Positions 54,613-63,990 are shown, counted from the stretch's first letter. The stretch: 64,000 nucleotides of DNA from Bacteroidota bacterium (GCA_005798905.1 SYIK01000011.1:124001-188000), one strand, 5' to 3'. Program-made: numbers and translations. The notes: generated by a model not told the origin, from the sequence alone.

Positions 54613-55590
54613 GTGAAAACCTATATTTTAATTTGGGTTTTACTTATTGTATCATGCGGCTTATTTAGTGCTGCGAATTGTTCGAAAGATAAGGTAGACC
54701 TACTATCGCGAGGATTAATAAAAAACCAACCTAACTTTACTGGTAGGTTGGTTTTTCATAACTATACATGTTATTCTTGTAATGATTCAAAATTGTTCTT
54801 ATACGATTTTCGTTCAAATACTCTAACGGGAATAAGTGATACTTGGGGAATTTCAAACCCGATGAATGCTCATTTCTCACCAGATGGCAAATCAATAGTG
54901 TTTATGGGGGTAACCCCTGGTAGCGGATGGGATGTTTTCCGCTGGCGAATTGGCACTGTTGTAAATCCACAAAATTTGACGCGACTTTCTGGTAACACCA
55001 GGGATGAGGATCCTAAATATTCGTTTGATGGCAATAAAATAGTCTTTAAACAAAATGGGGTTATTAAAGAGATGGATACACTTGGAAACATCTTAAATTC
55101 GATACATGTACCACAGACAGAAGCGTCAATGCCATATTATATAAAAGGTGATGGCTCTATTATTTATTCGGGTACTGAACCCACAGGAACTACGGCAGAC
55201 ATTTTGAAATTATCCTTACAAACAAACACCGTCCTGCCGCTCTCGGCTAATACAGGTGTGGAGGAATATTATCCTGTTGTAAAAGACGATACAAGCTTTT
55301 TGTTTACGAGGTGGTATAGTACCGGTGATCGTAATGACCAGGTTTATCTTGGTTTTCTGAATGGTAGAACTCCATCCAGACTTCTGTTCAATGAACCCGG
55401 TCATAATTTTTCTGATGCCTACCCGATAAATAGCAGGTATGTGGTTTTGTCCAGTACGAGACCTGGTGGAGAAGGTGGTTACGATTTATATGTGGCCGAT
55501 TTAATTAATGGAGAGAAATGGTCATTGTATTTGTATAACAAGAATATCAATACCAGCAGGGAAGAACTCGGCGCTGCTTACATTGAATGA
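54613..55590 (+). CDS. TolB/PD40-type beta-propeller lipoprotein
   Basis: A 325-residue predicted lipoprotein starting at GTG 54613, nine bases after susD. The Cys is at 23 (SAANC) or 15 (IVSC). PD40-type blades are visible: FSPDGKSIVFMG, YSFDGNKIVFKQNG, GDGSIIYSGT and SSTRPGGEGGYDLYVADL. Together they suggest a six-bladed propeller that binds a protein or glycan on the cell surface. It takes the place where PULs often keep a SusE/SusF-type binding protein. A perfect terminator-like hairpin lies inside codons 37-48. It ends 10 bp before the metallohydrolase gene. Confidence 0.78.
   Translation: MKTYILIWVLLIVSCGLFSAANCSKDKVDLLSRGLIKNQPNFTGRLVFHNYTCYSCNDSKLFLYDFRSNTLTGISDTWGISNPMNAHFSPDGKSIVFMGVTPGSGWDVFRWRIGTVVNPQNLTRLSGNTRDEDPKYSFDGNKIVFKQNGVIKEMDTLGNILNSIHVPQTEASMPYYIKGDGSIIYSGTEPTGTTADILKLSLQTNTVLPLSANTGVEEYYPVVKDDTSFLFTRWYSTGDRNDQVYLGFLNGRTPSRLLFNEPGHNFSDAYPINSRYVVLSSTRPGGEGGYDLYVADLINGEKWSLYLYNKNINTSREELGAAYIE
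54721..54756 (+). terminator. Perfect 13-bp hairpin inside the propeller gene
   Basis: AAAAACCAACCTA (54721-54733) and TAGGTTGGTTTTT (54744-54756) pair perfectly with a 10-nt loop and end in five Ts, a classic intrinsic terminator. It sits in codons 37-48 of the third PUL gene, 118 bp after the susD stop. It probably reduces transcription beyond susCD. Confidence 0.75.
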
Positions 55591-55600
55591 TACTATCAAT

Positions 55601-57241
55601 ATGCACTTGAAAACAATTGCAATTACTGTCTTTATTTTAACCGGCGGTTTATGCCAGCATGTAGCATCGCAGGATCGCAACAGAAAAGCCGTAAGCACTC
55701 ATATAAGAATATATGATGAAACTACTAAGCTTACAACACCAGCCATGGTTTATATTGTGAATAAGCAATTTCCGAAAAAATTATTTTTCCCTGGGAATAG
55801 AAAAAATGATACAGTATCCAGAACAAAAGAGTTCTATCAAGGAATATCTTTTTCGAGTGATAAAAACTGGTCTGGTCCGATAAGAAAAATGAATGGTTAT
55901 GGAGATAATGATGATAGAAGTTTTGTCTATGAACTGATGCCTTCCCTTCCTTATTGGAAAGAATCAGCAATTTATCAAGTTTCAGGAGATTTTATGATTG
56001 ACCTACATCCAGGAGAATGGAAAATTAGTATTGAGCATGGAAATGAGTTTATACCGCTGAAGCATGAGTTTGTTGTTGCTGACAGCGAAACTTTCCATAA
56101 CGAAGATATCTACATTAAAAGATGGATTAATCTTCCTAAAATGGGCTGGTACGCTGGTGATGTGCATGTTCATCACCCTGCCAACAAAAAGAAATACATA
56201 GATTTTTTGTTGGAATATGCTAAAGCAGAAGATATTCACCTAGTGAATGTTCTTGAAATGGGACATCATAAGGGAACAGATTTCAAACAAGCAGGATTTG
56301 GAAAAACATTTAGAATATGTGAAGGCAATATTTGTCTTGTTTCAGGTCAGGAGGATCCTAGAAGTGAATTTGGTCATATTATTGGCCTAAATATTTCCAG
56401 CCAGATAAGATTGCCTTCGATGTACAATTATTATGATACGGTTTTTAAACTACTGCATCAACAGCAAGGAGCACTGGTTGGTTATGCTCATTTTTCTTGG
56501 AATGGATGTGAACTACTGCGAGGCTTACCATGGAATATAACAACCGGAGAAATTGATTTTGTTGAATTGTTACAGTTCGGTAAAATTAATACACTTAATT
56601 ATTATGATTATCTGAATCTTGGTTTTAGATTAACAGCAGCAGCAGGTAGTGATGTGCCATGGGGGGCAACATTGGGAGAAGTTCGAACATTTGTTTATAC
56701 TGGAGACACCTTTTCTGCCGATAATTGGTTTGCTGGTTTGAAAGCAGGAAATTCATTTGTTTCAAATGGGCCAGTACTTTTTTTTACTGCTGAAAATTTC
56801 TTGCCTGGCACTGAGATTCGTGTGCAAAATGACGATACATTATTTTTGAAAGTTCAAGCTCTTTCTCCAAAAGAAATTGGAAAAATTGAAAGAATTATGT
56901 TATATAGTAGTGAAGGGCAAATAGCTGAAAAAATGAATGAATCAAGTTCTGATTCTGTAACAATTCAGTTAAAACATAAAATAAGAGAAAGCCAATGGAT
57001 TGCAGCTGTTGCTTATTGTGAGAACGGTGCGGTAGCCCATACAACACCTATTTATGTGATTGCAAATAATCAGCCTATATTTAATAAGAAAAAGGCTCCG
57101 GAGATAATAAAAACACAATTGGATTTAATAGATAAAACAAGAGGGGAAGAAGAAGTAAAATCTTTGCCAGATAATGGGATTATTTTTCGGTTAGGCAGAG
57201 CCCAGAAGTTTTATGAATTTCTTTTGAAACGTGTGGAATAA
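55601..57241 (+). CDS. CehA/McbA-like metallohydrolase (PHP-type fold), exported
   Basis: An exported protein of about 546 residues; I start at ATG 55601 (MHLKTIAITVFILTGG...), 10 bp after the propeller gene. An N-terminal beta domain leads to GWYAGDVHVHHPANKKKYIDFL with D187, H189, H191 and H192 as metal ligands. VLEMGHHKG, SGQEDPRSEFGHIIGL, VGYAHFSWNG and TAAAGSDVPWG add further His/Asp ligands, matching the PHP-type active site of the CehA/McbA family. Known members hydrolyse small carbamates or esters, but this one, inside a PUL, probably acts on a glycan or its substituent. The C-terminus holds a helical extension. Confidence 0.8.
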   Translation: MHLKTIAITVFILTGGLCQHVASQDRNRKAVSTHIRIYDETTKLTTPAMVYIVNKQFPKKLFFPGNRKNDTVSRTKEFYQGISFSSDKNWSGPIRKMNGYGDNDDRSFVYELMPSLPYWKESAIYQVSGDFMIDLHPGEWKISIEHGNEFIPLKHEFVVADSETFHNEDIYIKRWINLPKMGWYAGDVHVHHPANKKKYIDFLLEYAKAEDIHLVNVLEMGHHKGTDFKQAGFGKTFRICEGNICLVSGQEDPRSEFGHIIGLNISSQIRLPSMYNYYDTVFKLLHQQQGALVGYAHFSWNGCELLRGLPWNITTGEIDFVELLQFGKINTLNYYDYLNLGFRLTAAAGSDVPWGATLGEVRTFVYTGDTFSADNWFAGLKAGNSFVSNGPVLFFTAENFLPGTEIRVQNDDTLFLKVQALSPKEIGKIERIMLYSSEGQIAEKMNESSSDSVTIQLKHKIRESQWIAAVAYCENGAVAHTTPIYVIANNQPIFNKKKAPEIIKTQLDLIDKTRGEEEVKSLPDNGIIFRLGRAQKFYEFLLKRVE

Positions 57242-57262
57242 AAACAATATTAAAAACACGAT

Positions 57263-59794
57263 ATGAATAAGTTTCGTTTTGCTTTGTTTTTTTTCTTGCT
57301 TATCGCTAAGCCAGGGAAAATTCTTTCACAGGAAAAAAGCCAAATAGATGAAAAGAAATTACAAATCAAATGGGGGCTCCTAGCAAATAATCACAATGAA
57401 AAAGGCGAAGCCTTGTCTTATTTTACAATTGTAAATAATGACAAACATCTTTTCCCGAATAAAGGATGGACTATCTTTTTTAATTCAAGCCAACCTATTA
57501 CTAGTGCAAAAGCAACCAGTGGGGTATCTATCAACCATGTTAATGGCGATATTTATCAAATAGTTCCAACCATTAGTTTTTTGTCTATCGGAGTAAATGA
57601 CTCTGTTGTAGTTAAGTATTATACTGATGGAATTATTCTGAATAAAACAGCTGCTCCATCTGGTTTGTACATTGTCTGGGAGAAGGATCGTTTTTCAGGG
57701 GTTCCTCTTAGCGACTATTCTATTGTGCCACTTGTTTATTCTGATGCAGTTATAATGACTGCTGAGAAAGTTTACTGGCAAAACAAGATTATAAAAGATA
57801 TACCAATAGAAAAGTTACCCAAAATATTTCCAACTCCAGTTTGTTACAAGGAAACGAACGGTGATTTTACATGGAATACAGATGTAGTGTTGCAGGCGGA
57901 TACTGTATTTAATAATGAAGTGTCTTATTTGCAAATTGTAACAAAACAATTATTTGGGAATAAAATTTTATTAGCAAACGGAAAGGATAAAAGAAAGATA
58001 ATTTTTCAAAAAATGGAATTACCTGCCGAAGCCTATCAGCTTGATGTTACCACAGAAAAAATACTTATTTCTGCATCGGATGGTGCTGGAATCTTTTATG
58101 GGATACAATCACTGCTTTCTTTTTTACCTCCAGATACATGGAAAGAAAATAGAACTACAATTCATATTCCGATTGTTGAAATAAAAGATGCTCCCAGATT
58201 TGCTTATAGAAGTCTTCTGCTGGATGTAGCAAGAAATTTCAAGTCAAAGCAAACAATATTCAAAGTACTGGATCTTATGGCAATGTATAAAATGAATGTG
58301 CTTCATTTTCATTTTAGTGATGATGAGGGTTGGAGAGTGGAGATTCCGGCATTACCTGAGTTAACAACCATTGGTTCTTTTCGAGGACATGACCTTGAAA
58401 GTAAGACCATGCTTCCTCCTTCTTATGCGGCTGGCCCTATGCCAGGTAAAACTTTGGCTAGTGGTTATTATTCCAAAAAAGATTTTATTGAAATTCTGAG
58501 ATATGCAACTGAACGACATATAATGGTTATGCCTGAAATAGAATCACCTGGGCATAGTCGTGCTGCTATTAAATCTATGGATGCTCGGTATGAAAAATTC
58601 ATGCAATTTGGAGACAGTGTGGAGGCTGTGAAATATCTACTCAGAGACAGGAAAGATAGTTCTGTGTATCGTTCGGCACAGCAATGGACGGACAATGTTA
58701 TGTGTGTGGCCTTGCCCTCTGTTTACGCTTTTATGGAGAAAGTGATAGATGAGATAATTGCCCTATATAAGGAAGCTGGTGCACCATTAACAACCATTCA
58801 CATAGGTGGTGATGAAGTTCCTGCTGGTGTTTGGGAAAAATCACCAATATGTCAACAACTTATTGCAGATGATGCTCAATTAATAGAGACAAACGATTTG
58901 TGGGAATATTACATAAGAAAAATAAATATTATTGTCCGCTCAAAGGGTTTGGTTACTTCTGGTTGGGAAGAAGTTGGCATGATGCCAAGAACAATTAATG
59001 GGAAAAACACGATGATGGTCAATCCTCGATTGGCAGCAGAAAATATTCAATTACATGTTTGGAATAATGTTCCGGGGTGGGGGTCGGAAGACCTTCCTTA
59101 TCGATTAGCCAATGCAGGATATAAAGTAGTACTATCACCGGTAAGTAACAATTATTTAGATCTTGCCTACTATAAGCATCCTGAAGAACCAGGTTATTAC
59201 TGGGGCGGGTATCAGGATATTGATAAACCTTTTTATTTTATTCCGTATAATTACTATTTGAATACGAAAGAAACTCCAGATGGTAATACCCTGCCCCCAT
59301 CTTTTTTCATGGATAAAATACGGTTAACAAGTATTGGGAAATCCAATATAATTGGGGTACAAGGATTGTTATGGGGAGAAAATCTAAGATCTAATGAGGA
59401 TTTTGAATTTCTTTTGCTGCCTAAATTATTAGGGGTTTCGGAACGGGCTTGGGCACCCAATCCAAGTTGGGGCAGAATATTTGATTCAATGGCATTTCAA
59501 CATGACTATTCAATATTTTTGAATCAGCTTGGTAAGCGGGAACTTCCTCGGTTAGATTATTTGTCTGGAGGATTTGCATATAGAATTCCTTCACCGGGAG
59601 TGGTGGTAAAGGATGGATCTGTACTCATTAACACGCAATTTCCAGGTTTAACTATTCGATATACAATTGACGGTTCAAACCCTACTAGTAAAAGCACTAT
59701 TGTGGAAGGGCCTATTACCAATAGGAGGAACCTTCGTATTGCAACATTTGATAACCGAGGTAGAAGCAGTAGGATAGTAGTTCTCAATAAATAA
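57263..59794 (+). CDS. GH20 beta-N-acetylhexosaminidase
   Basis: An 843-residue exported glycosidase that removes terminal beta-GlcNAc or GalNAc. Signal peptide (about 1-23), N-terminal chitobiase-like carbohydrate-binding domain (about 35-160), GH20b domain (about 185-300), then the catalytic barrel: [35 protein letters not shown] and [10 protein letters not shown] with the catalytic pair D517-E518. The hexosaminidase C-terminal domain ([13 protein letters not shown]) ends the protein. It is the last PUL gene, 21 bp after the CehA/McbA-like gene, and defines the locus as one for amino-sugar glycans such as chitin oligomers or N-glycan/mucin parts. Confidence 0.94.
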   Translation: MNKFRFALFFFLLIAKPGKILSQEKSQIDEKKLQIKWGLLANNHNEKGEALSYFTIVNNDKHLFPNKGWTIFFNSSQPITSAKATSGVSINHVNGDIYQIVPTISFLSIGVNDSVVVKYYTDGIILNKTAAPSGLYIVWEKDRFSGVPLSDYSIVPLVYSDAVIMTAEKVYWQNKIIKDIPIEKLPKIFPTPVCYKETNGDFTWNTDVVLQADTVFNNEVSYLQIVTKQLFGNKILLANGKDKRKIIFQKMELPAEAYQLDVTTEKILISASDGAGIFYGIQSLLSFLPPDTWKENRTTIHIPIVEIKDAPRFAYRSLLLDVARNFKSKQTIFKVLDLMAMYKMNVLHFHFSDDEGWRVEIPALPELTTIGSFRGHDLESKTMLPPSYAAGPMPGKTLASGYYSKKDFIEILRYATERHIMVMPEIESPGHSRAAIKSMDARYEKFMQFGDSVEAVKYLLRDRKDSSVYRSAQQWTDNVMCVALPSVYAFMEKVIDEIIALYKEAGAPLTTIHIGGDEVPAGVWEKSPICQQLIADDAQLIETNDLWEYYIRKINIIVRSKGLVTSGWEEVGMMPRTINGKNTMMVNPRLAAENIQLHVWNNVPGWGSEDLPYRLANAGYKVVLSPVSNNYLDLAYYKHPEEPGYYWGGYQDIDKPFYFIPYNYYLNTKETPDGNTLPPSFFMDKIRLTSIGKSNIIGVQGLLWGENLRSNEDFEFLLLPKLLGVSERAWAPNPSWGRIFDSMAFQHDYSIFLNQLGKRELPRLDYLSGGFAYRIPSPGVVVKDGSVLINTQFPGLTIRYTIDGSNPTSKSTIVEGPITNRRNLRIATFDNRGRSSRIVVLNK

Positions 59795-59831
59795 TTTTTT
59801 TATTAACTTAATTTTGGGGATTAAAATTTGT

Positions 59832-59847
59832 ATCGTAATATTACGAT
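59832..59847 (+). promoter_or_regulatory. ArsR-type operator upstream of arsR
   Basis: ATCGTAATATTACGAT is a perfect 16-bp palindrome 14 bases upstream of the arsR ATG, the expected site for autorepression by an ArsR/SmtB dimer. Confidence 0.75.
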
Positions 59848-59861
59848 TAAAAAATGAACAA

Positions 59862-60194
59862 ATGGGAGTAACAAAATCAGATTCATTTTCAGTAAAAGAC
59901 AATAAAGTAGCAAAATACTCGAAGGCATTGTCGCATCCAGCACGAGTAGCAATTTTAAAATTATTAATACAAAAGCAAACGTGTATTTGTGGAGATTTAG
60001 TAGATGAATTACCATTGTCACAAAGTACAGTTTCACAGCATTTAAAAGAGTTAAAGAAAGCTAGATTAATTAAGGGAGAAATAGAAGGAGTTAAAGTATG
60101 TTATTGTATTGATGAAAAAGAATGGAACAACGCAAAAAAAATACTGAATGAATTATTTGTAAGTTTTGAAAAGTTGTCAACGAAATGTTGCTGA
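59862..60194 (+). CDS. arsR: ArsR/SmtB family metalloregulator
   Basis: A 110-residue winged-helix repressor. Recognition helix [23 protein letters not shown] at 48-70. C41 and C43 (TCICGDL) form the As(III)-type metal motif; further Cys pairs at 80/82 and at the C-terminal CC (109-110) are extra candidate thiolates. It would repress itself and the arsM gene until As(III) or a similar metalloid binds. The start is ATG 59862; a TTG at 59814 would place the operator inside the coding region. Confidence 0.92.
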   Translation: MGVTKSDSFSVKDNKVAKYSKALSHPARVAILKLLIQKQTCICGDLVDELPLSQSTVSQHLKELKKARLIKGEIEGVKVCYCIDEKEWNNAKKILNELFVSFEKLSTKCC

Positions 60195-60213
60195 CTTTTT
60201 TTTGCAAACATTA

Positions 60214-60229
60214 ATCGAAATATTACGAT
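60214..60229 (+). promoter_or_regulatory. ArsR-type operator upstream of arsM
   Basis: ATCGAAATATTACGAT matches the upstream arsR palindrome at 15 of 16 positions and lies 18 bases before the arsM ATG. It indicates separate control of arsM by the same repressor. Confidence 0.7.
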
Positions 60230-60247
60230 AATATAAAAATAAATATC

Positions 60248-60840
60248 ATGCTAACAGAAGAACAATTAAAAGAAATTGTGAAGCAAAAGTATAGTGAAAT
60301 TGCTTTGCAAGATAAAGAAACTAATCAAGCTTCGTGTTGTGGGGCTGGTGGTTGCTCAACAGAAGTTTATAACATTATGAGCGATAATTATGACGATTTA
60401 AATGGGTATAATCCGGACGCTGATTTAGGGTTAGGTTGTGGCTTGCCAACTCAATTTGCAAAAATTTCAAAAGGTAACACTGTTATCGACTTAGGTAGCG
60501 GTGCAGGGAATGATTGTTTTGTTGCAAGAGCAGCCACCGGTGTTGAGGGTAAGATAATTGGTATTGACTTTACTCCAACTATGATTGAAAAAGCTAGAGC
60601 AAATGCTGAAAAATTAGGAATTAATAATGTTGAATTCAGACAAGGTGATATTGAAAAAATTCCTGTGACTGCAAATGTCGCAGATGTAATTGTTAGTAAT
60701 TGCGTTCTTAATCTTGTCCCTAACAAAAACAATGTTTTTAAAGAAATATTTCGCGTTTTAAAACTGGCAATGCTGGTGTTTTCAGTATTACTGTTTATGC
60801 TGAAAAACCGAAAACTTGTTGTGGAACTGATTGCTGTTAA
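60248..60840 (+). pseudogene. arsM: arsM arsenite methyltransferase, broken by internal deletion and frameshift
   Basis: The first 172 codons are a good ArsM: CCGAGGCS at 30-37, GLGCGLP with C64, SAM motif DLGSGAGNDC at 81-90 and SNCVLNLVP with C152, up to IFRVLK. Then the frame turns into nonsense and stops at 60856. In another frame, 60757-60840 encodes FKTGNAGVFSITVYAEKP and a Cys-rich end, the normal C-terminus of ArsM. About 80 codons are missing between, including the conserved segment holding the last arsenic-binding Cys. The junction TTTAAAAC fits both flanks. The product is probably inactive, though a short protein could still be made. Confidence 0.85.
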
Positions 60841-60992
60841 TCAAATTCAAAACTGATTATCAAAATACAAGAAACTATAAACGAGTTAGTGATCATTATA
60901 AAATGACACTTTGATGGTTATAATATTAAAATGACATTTAAACTTTTTGGAAAATAAAATGCCAAACGACTAAATTATAAACAAAAGAAGGC

Positions 60993-62063
60993 ATGAAATT
61001 TTTGACTTATTTTTTTGGGTTTTTACTATCGGTTATGAATTGTAATAAAAATAACGATGAAATTCAACCAATACCTACAGAATCAATGTATTTCCCTTTG
61101 AATACGGGTACTATTTGGCAAACGAAATCTATTTCAAGTTTGGGATGGAATCAAAACGCGGTTCAACCATTGAAAGATTTTCTTATTCAAAAAAACACAA
61201 AATCATTTATAGTTCTTGTAAATGGAAGAATCGTATTTGAAGAATATTTTTATGGGCATACTGCAACCAATACTTGGGAATGGAATAGTGCAGGAAAAAC
61301 ACTTGTTACTACTACAGTTGGTATTGCTCAACAAGAAAATCTTTTAAATAGTAACAACAAAGTATCACAGTATATAGGTACAGGTTGGACAAGTGAACTC
61401 ATAGCAAAAGAAAATTTAATTACTTTAAAGCACTTGCTCACAATGACTTCAGGAATAAATGATACCAACAATTTAGTAATTACTTCTAATTTAACTTATC
61501 TCGCAGATGCTGGTTCAAGATGGTCGTATCACAATGTTTTTCAAAAATTAATGAATGTAGTTGCTCAAGCAAGTAATCAAGATTATGAGACCTATTTTAA
61601 CAATAGATTGAAAAATAAAATTGGAATGGATGGTTTTTGGAATAATGGACTAATTTTTAAAATATATCATAGTAGTACTCGTAGTATGGCAAGATTTGGA
61701 TTGTTAGCATTAAACAAAGGGAAATGGGGTAATGAACAAATAATAAATGAATCTTTTTTTAATGAAAGTGTAACTCCTTCTCAAAACATCAATCTTTCCT
61801 ACGGATACTTATGGTGGTTAAATGGAAAGACAAGTTATATGGTTCCTGGTAGCCAAACAATTTATCAAGGTTCATTAGTACCAAATGCGCCTTCGGATAT
61901 GTATGCTGCTATGGGTGCAAATGATCAGCGTATATATGTAATTCCAAGCAAAAATATGGTTGTAGTAAGAATGGGTAATGCTTCAGATTTATCAAATACA
62001 AATTCCGTAGTATCTATATTTGATAATGCACTTTGGGGGAAACTAAATGCTGTAATAAACTAA
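60993..62063 (+). CDS. Serine hydrolase of beta-lactamase class C / esterase type
   Basis: A 356-residue protein with an N-terminal signal (MKFLTYFFGFLLSVMNC, possible lipobox Cys 17). The active site is SxxK in NSAGKTL (about residues 94-100) with YxN as SYHN near 178, and LTMTSGI near 149. This fits the beta-lactamase-like serine hydrolase group, which includes esterases and D-alanyl-peptidases. Substrate unknown. It stands between two damaged genes but looks intact itself. The 152-bp upstream gap shows only a weak duplicated TAAAATGACA segment. Confidence 0.82.
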   Translation: MKFLTYFFGFLLSVMNCNKNNDEIQPIPTESMYFPLNTGTIWQTKSISSLGWNQNAVQPLKDFLIQKNTKSFIVLVNGRIVFEEYFYGHTATNTWEWNSAGKTLVTTTVGIAQQENLLNSNNKVSQYIGTGWTSELIAKENLITLKHLLTMTSGINDTNNLVITSNLTYLADAGSRWSYHNVFQKLMNVVAQASNQDYETYFNNRLKNKIGMDGFWNNGLIFKIYHSSTRSMARFGLLALNKGKWGNEQIINESFFNESVTPSQNINLSYGYLWWLNGKTSYMVPGSQTIYQGSLVPNAPSDMYAAMGANDQRIYVIPSKNMVVVRMGNASDLSNTNSVVSIFDNALWGKLNAVIN

Positions 62064-62075
62064 CTCTTTAGATTT

Positions 62076-62858
62076 TGTTGGCAAGTCCAACTTGGCTTTA
62101 CAAAATATTCTAATACTTGGGAAAGTACCGTTGCAGATATTTTGATTTGCCCTGGTGAAAAAGTCTGGGGAATCTTATATGAACTTTCAAATGAAGACAT
62201 GGAAAAACTGGATCGTTATGAAGGCCATCCAAATGTGTATAAACGAAGACAATTGACAGTTTATAAAAAAATCGAAAATTTATACGATAATAATATCAAC
62301 ATATTAAATTCAAAAGAATTTGTTAATACAGAAGCAGAAATCTATGAAGTGGTTAACAAAAAGTTGAATTTGAGTCCAAAATGGAATTATTTAAGTCCCA
62401 TCCTAGGTGCGGCTTTAAATAATAATTTTCCAATTTCTTATCAAAAGACTTTGCATCAATTTGCCGAAAAGAATTATGAAAAGCTGGATATTATTTTTAA
62501 TCAATTCATCGTATTAGAGGATTTGATAAAAAAAGAAAAATTCCCAAGTGAAGTTAAAAAGCAGAAAGAATGGGGTGGTGCTTATTTAGTTATTACAGGA
62601 AATACTGAAAGAAAGAATCAATTGAATATAGACAAACCTTTTGACATAGTTATTCTTACAAAACACTGGGAAAAACTGAGTTGGCTAGTAGAAAGAATTT
62701 ATAAATTACTGGGTGGAAACTTGGAAGATATGCGATTGGCCGCTGATAAATATCATAAAAAGTATCCCGATGAAGAAAAAGCAATAGGTATCTGCCTTGC
62801 AGTGTTATATGCTGCATTCAAAGCAAATATTAATGATGGCTTGACTTTAAAGAGTTAA
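62076..62858 (+). pseudogene. Gamma-glutamylcyclotransferase-like protein, 5'-truncated
   Basis: The frame starts directly after the stop of the serine hydrolase gene and reads QLGFTKYSNTWESTVADI before CPGEKVWGILYELSNEDMEKLDRYEGHP, the conserved middle of the AIG2/GGCT family with its catalytic Glu region (LDRYEG). The family's N-terminal FAYGSNL substrate loop, about 30 residues, is absent, and no ATG occurs before the conserved part; the first possible start is TTG 62142. The C-terminal 140 residues are an extra domain with LSPILGAALNNN and ETL-like helices. Probably a remnant. It overlaps convergent fic by 12 bp. Confidence 0.65.
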
Positions 62859-63893
62859 CGCAATATATCCTGTTGATTTACCTTGTCCCTCTTTGGTAAT
62901 AATTCCTTTTACCACCAATTCTCCCAAAGACTTTTTAACCGTTGGCAAAGCAATGTCTAGTTTTTTTGAAATCTCTCCTGAACCACATCCAGCGTGGTTT
63001 TGAATAAAAAACAAAATGCGTTTACCGCGTTGTGAAATTGGCTTATCTGTTCTGCTTTCTTCCAATTTATTCATCAATTGCTCTTGAATGTTTATCAAAC
63101 AACTGATGAAAAACGCAAGCCACTCCGTTACATTTTCATCTGGCCTGTTGCGCTGTGTTTGCATGAGCACTTTGTAATATTCCGACTTCCTGCTTTCAAT
63201 CTCATGCTCAAAACTGACGTATTGAATCCAGGAATACCCATTTTTTAATAGCAACAAACTGCCTAACAATCTACTTAGTCTTCCATTTCCATCCTGATAA
63301 GGATGGATGCTTAAAAACTCATAAACAAATAAGGCCGCCTTTACTAAAGGAATTGTTTCCTTGTCGGTATGATACCATTCAAATAACTGCATCATGGCAT
63401 CTTGGATTGCCAATCCTGGCTCCGTAGTTCTAAATACAATTTGTTTGGTTCCATCAACCAAATTAGCCTCCACTGCGTTACTCACTTGCTTGTAATTTCC
63501 TCTATGCCATGCATCCTTTTCTGCATGTTGCATCAATATTTTATGTAAGTTTTTAATTTGGCTTTCGGAAATGCCAATGGATTCATAGTTTTCAGCGATT
63601 GTATCCAATGCTTCAAAATAACCAATCACTTCTTGTTCGTCTCTTTCTTCTAATTTTGAAATGTTCAATTTTTCAATCAACACAGCTACTTCATCATCGG
63701 TCATTTTAGAGCCTTCAATCCTGGTTGAAGCACCTACACTTCTTACCGTAGCTATTGATTTCAATTGTTTTAAAGATGCCCCTTCACGCTTTTCTATAGA
63801 AGCCCAAGAAGCATCAAACCGATCAATTTTACTCAGCTCAGTCATGAGTTTCATGCCCAAGTCAAGTTTCAAAGTATGTATTTTTAAACTCAT
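62847..63893 (-). CDS. Fic family protein with winged-helix C-terminus
   Basis: A 348-residue Fic/DOC protein. The AMPylation motif HPYQDGNGR is at 197-205, fully conserved. An N-terminal inhibitory-helix motif SxxxEG (S56-E60-G61 in ASTRIEGSKM) would block ATP gamma-phosphate binding, a class II arrangement. The last 70 residues form a winged helix (CGSGEISKKLDIALPTVKKSLGELVVKGIITKEGQG). It could modify targets with AMP and also bind its own promoter. No partner antitoxin gene is seen; the module is self-inhibited. Two 40-bp repeats lie just upstream. Confidence 0.9.
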   Translation of the reverse strand: MSLKIHTLKLDLGMKLMTELSKIDRFDASWASIEKREGASLKQLKSIATVRSVGASTRIEGSKMTDDEVAVLIEKLNISKLEERDEQEVIGYFEALDTIAENYESIGISESQIKNLHKILMQHAEKDAWHRGNYKQVSNAVEANLVDGTKQIVFRTTEPGLAIQDAMMQLFEWYHTDKETIPLVKAALFVYEFLSIHPYQDGNGRLSRLLGSLLLLKNGYSWIQYVSFEHEIESRKSEYYKVLMQTQRNRPDENVTEWLAFFISCLINIQEQLMNKLEESRTDKPISQRGKRILFFIQNHAGCGSGEISKKLDIALPTVKKSLGELVVKGIITKEGQGKSTGYIALTL

Positions 63894-63896
63894 AAA

Positions 63897-63990
63897 ATAT
63901 CCGTATTTATACGCAAATATACGAAAACATATCTGATTTGAACAACAAATATATCCGTATTTATACGTAAATATCCGAAAACGGATATGA
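63897..63990. repeat. Two 40-bp direct repeats upstream of fic
   Basis: Copies at 63897-63936 and 63951-63990 agree at 35 of 40 bases and share TATCCGTATTTATACG. The second copy also contains the perfect inverted repeat ATATCCG-AAAA-CGGATAT (63971-63988). They lie 3 bp upstream of the fic ATG, so they are likely operators for autoregulation by the winged-helix part of Fic or a related factor. Confidence 0.65.

Noticed and set aside
55508-55600. N-terminal extension of the CehA/McbA-like protein
   Set aside because: It overlaps the end of the propeller gene and would bury the signal peptide that begins at 55601.
60841-60992. Small gene or RNA in the gap after arsM
   Set aside because: Only an imperfect duplicated TAAAATGACA segment is visible; no open frame of note and no stable hairpin.
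63897-63990. Possible start of a CRISPR array
   Set aside because: Only two imperfect 40-bp copies with a 14-bp spacer, directly at the fic promoter, with internal palindromes; operator repeats fit better.
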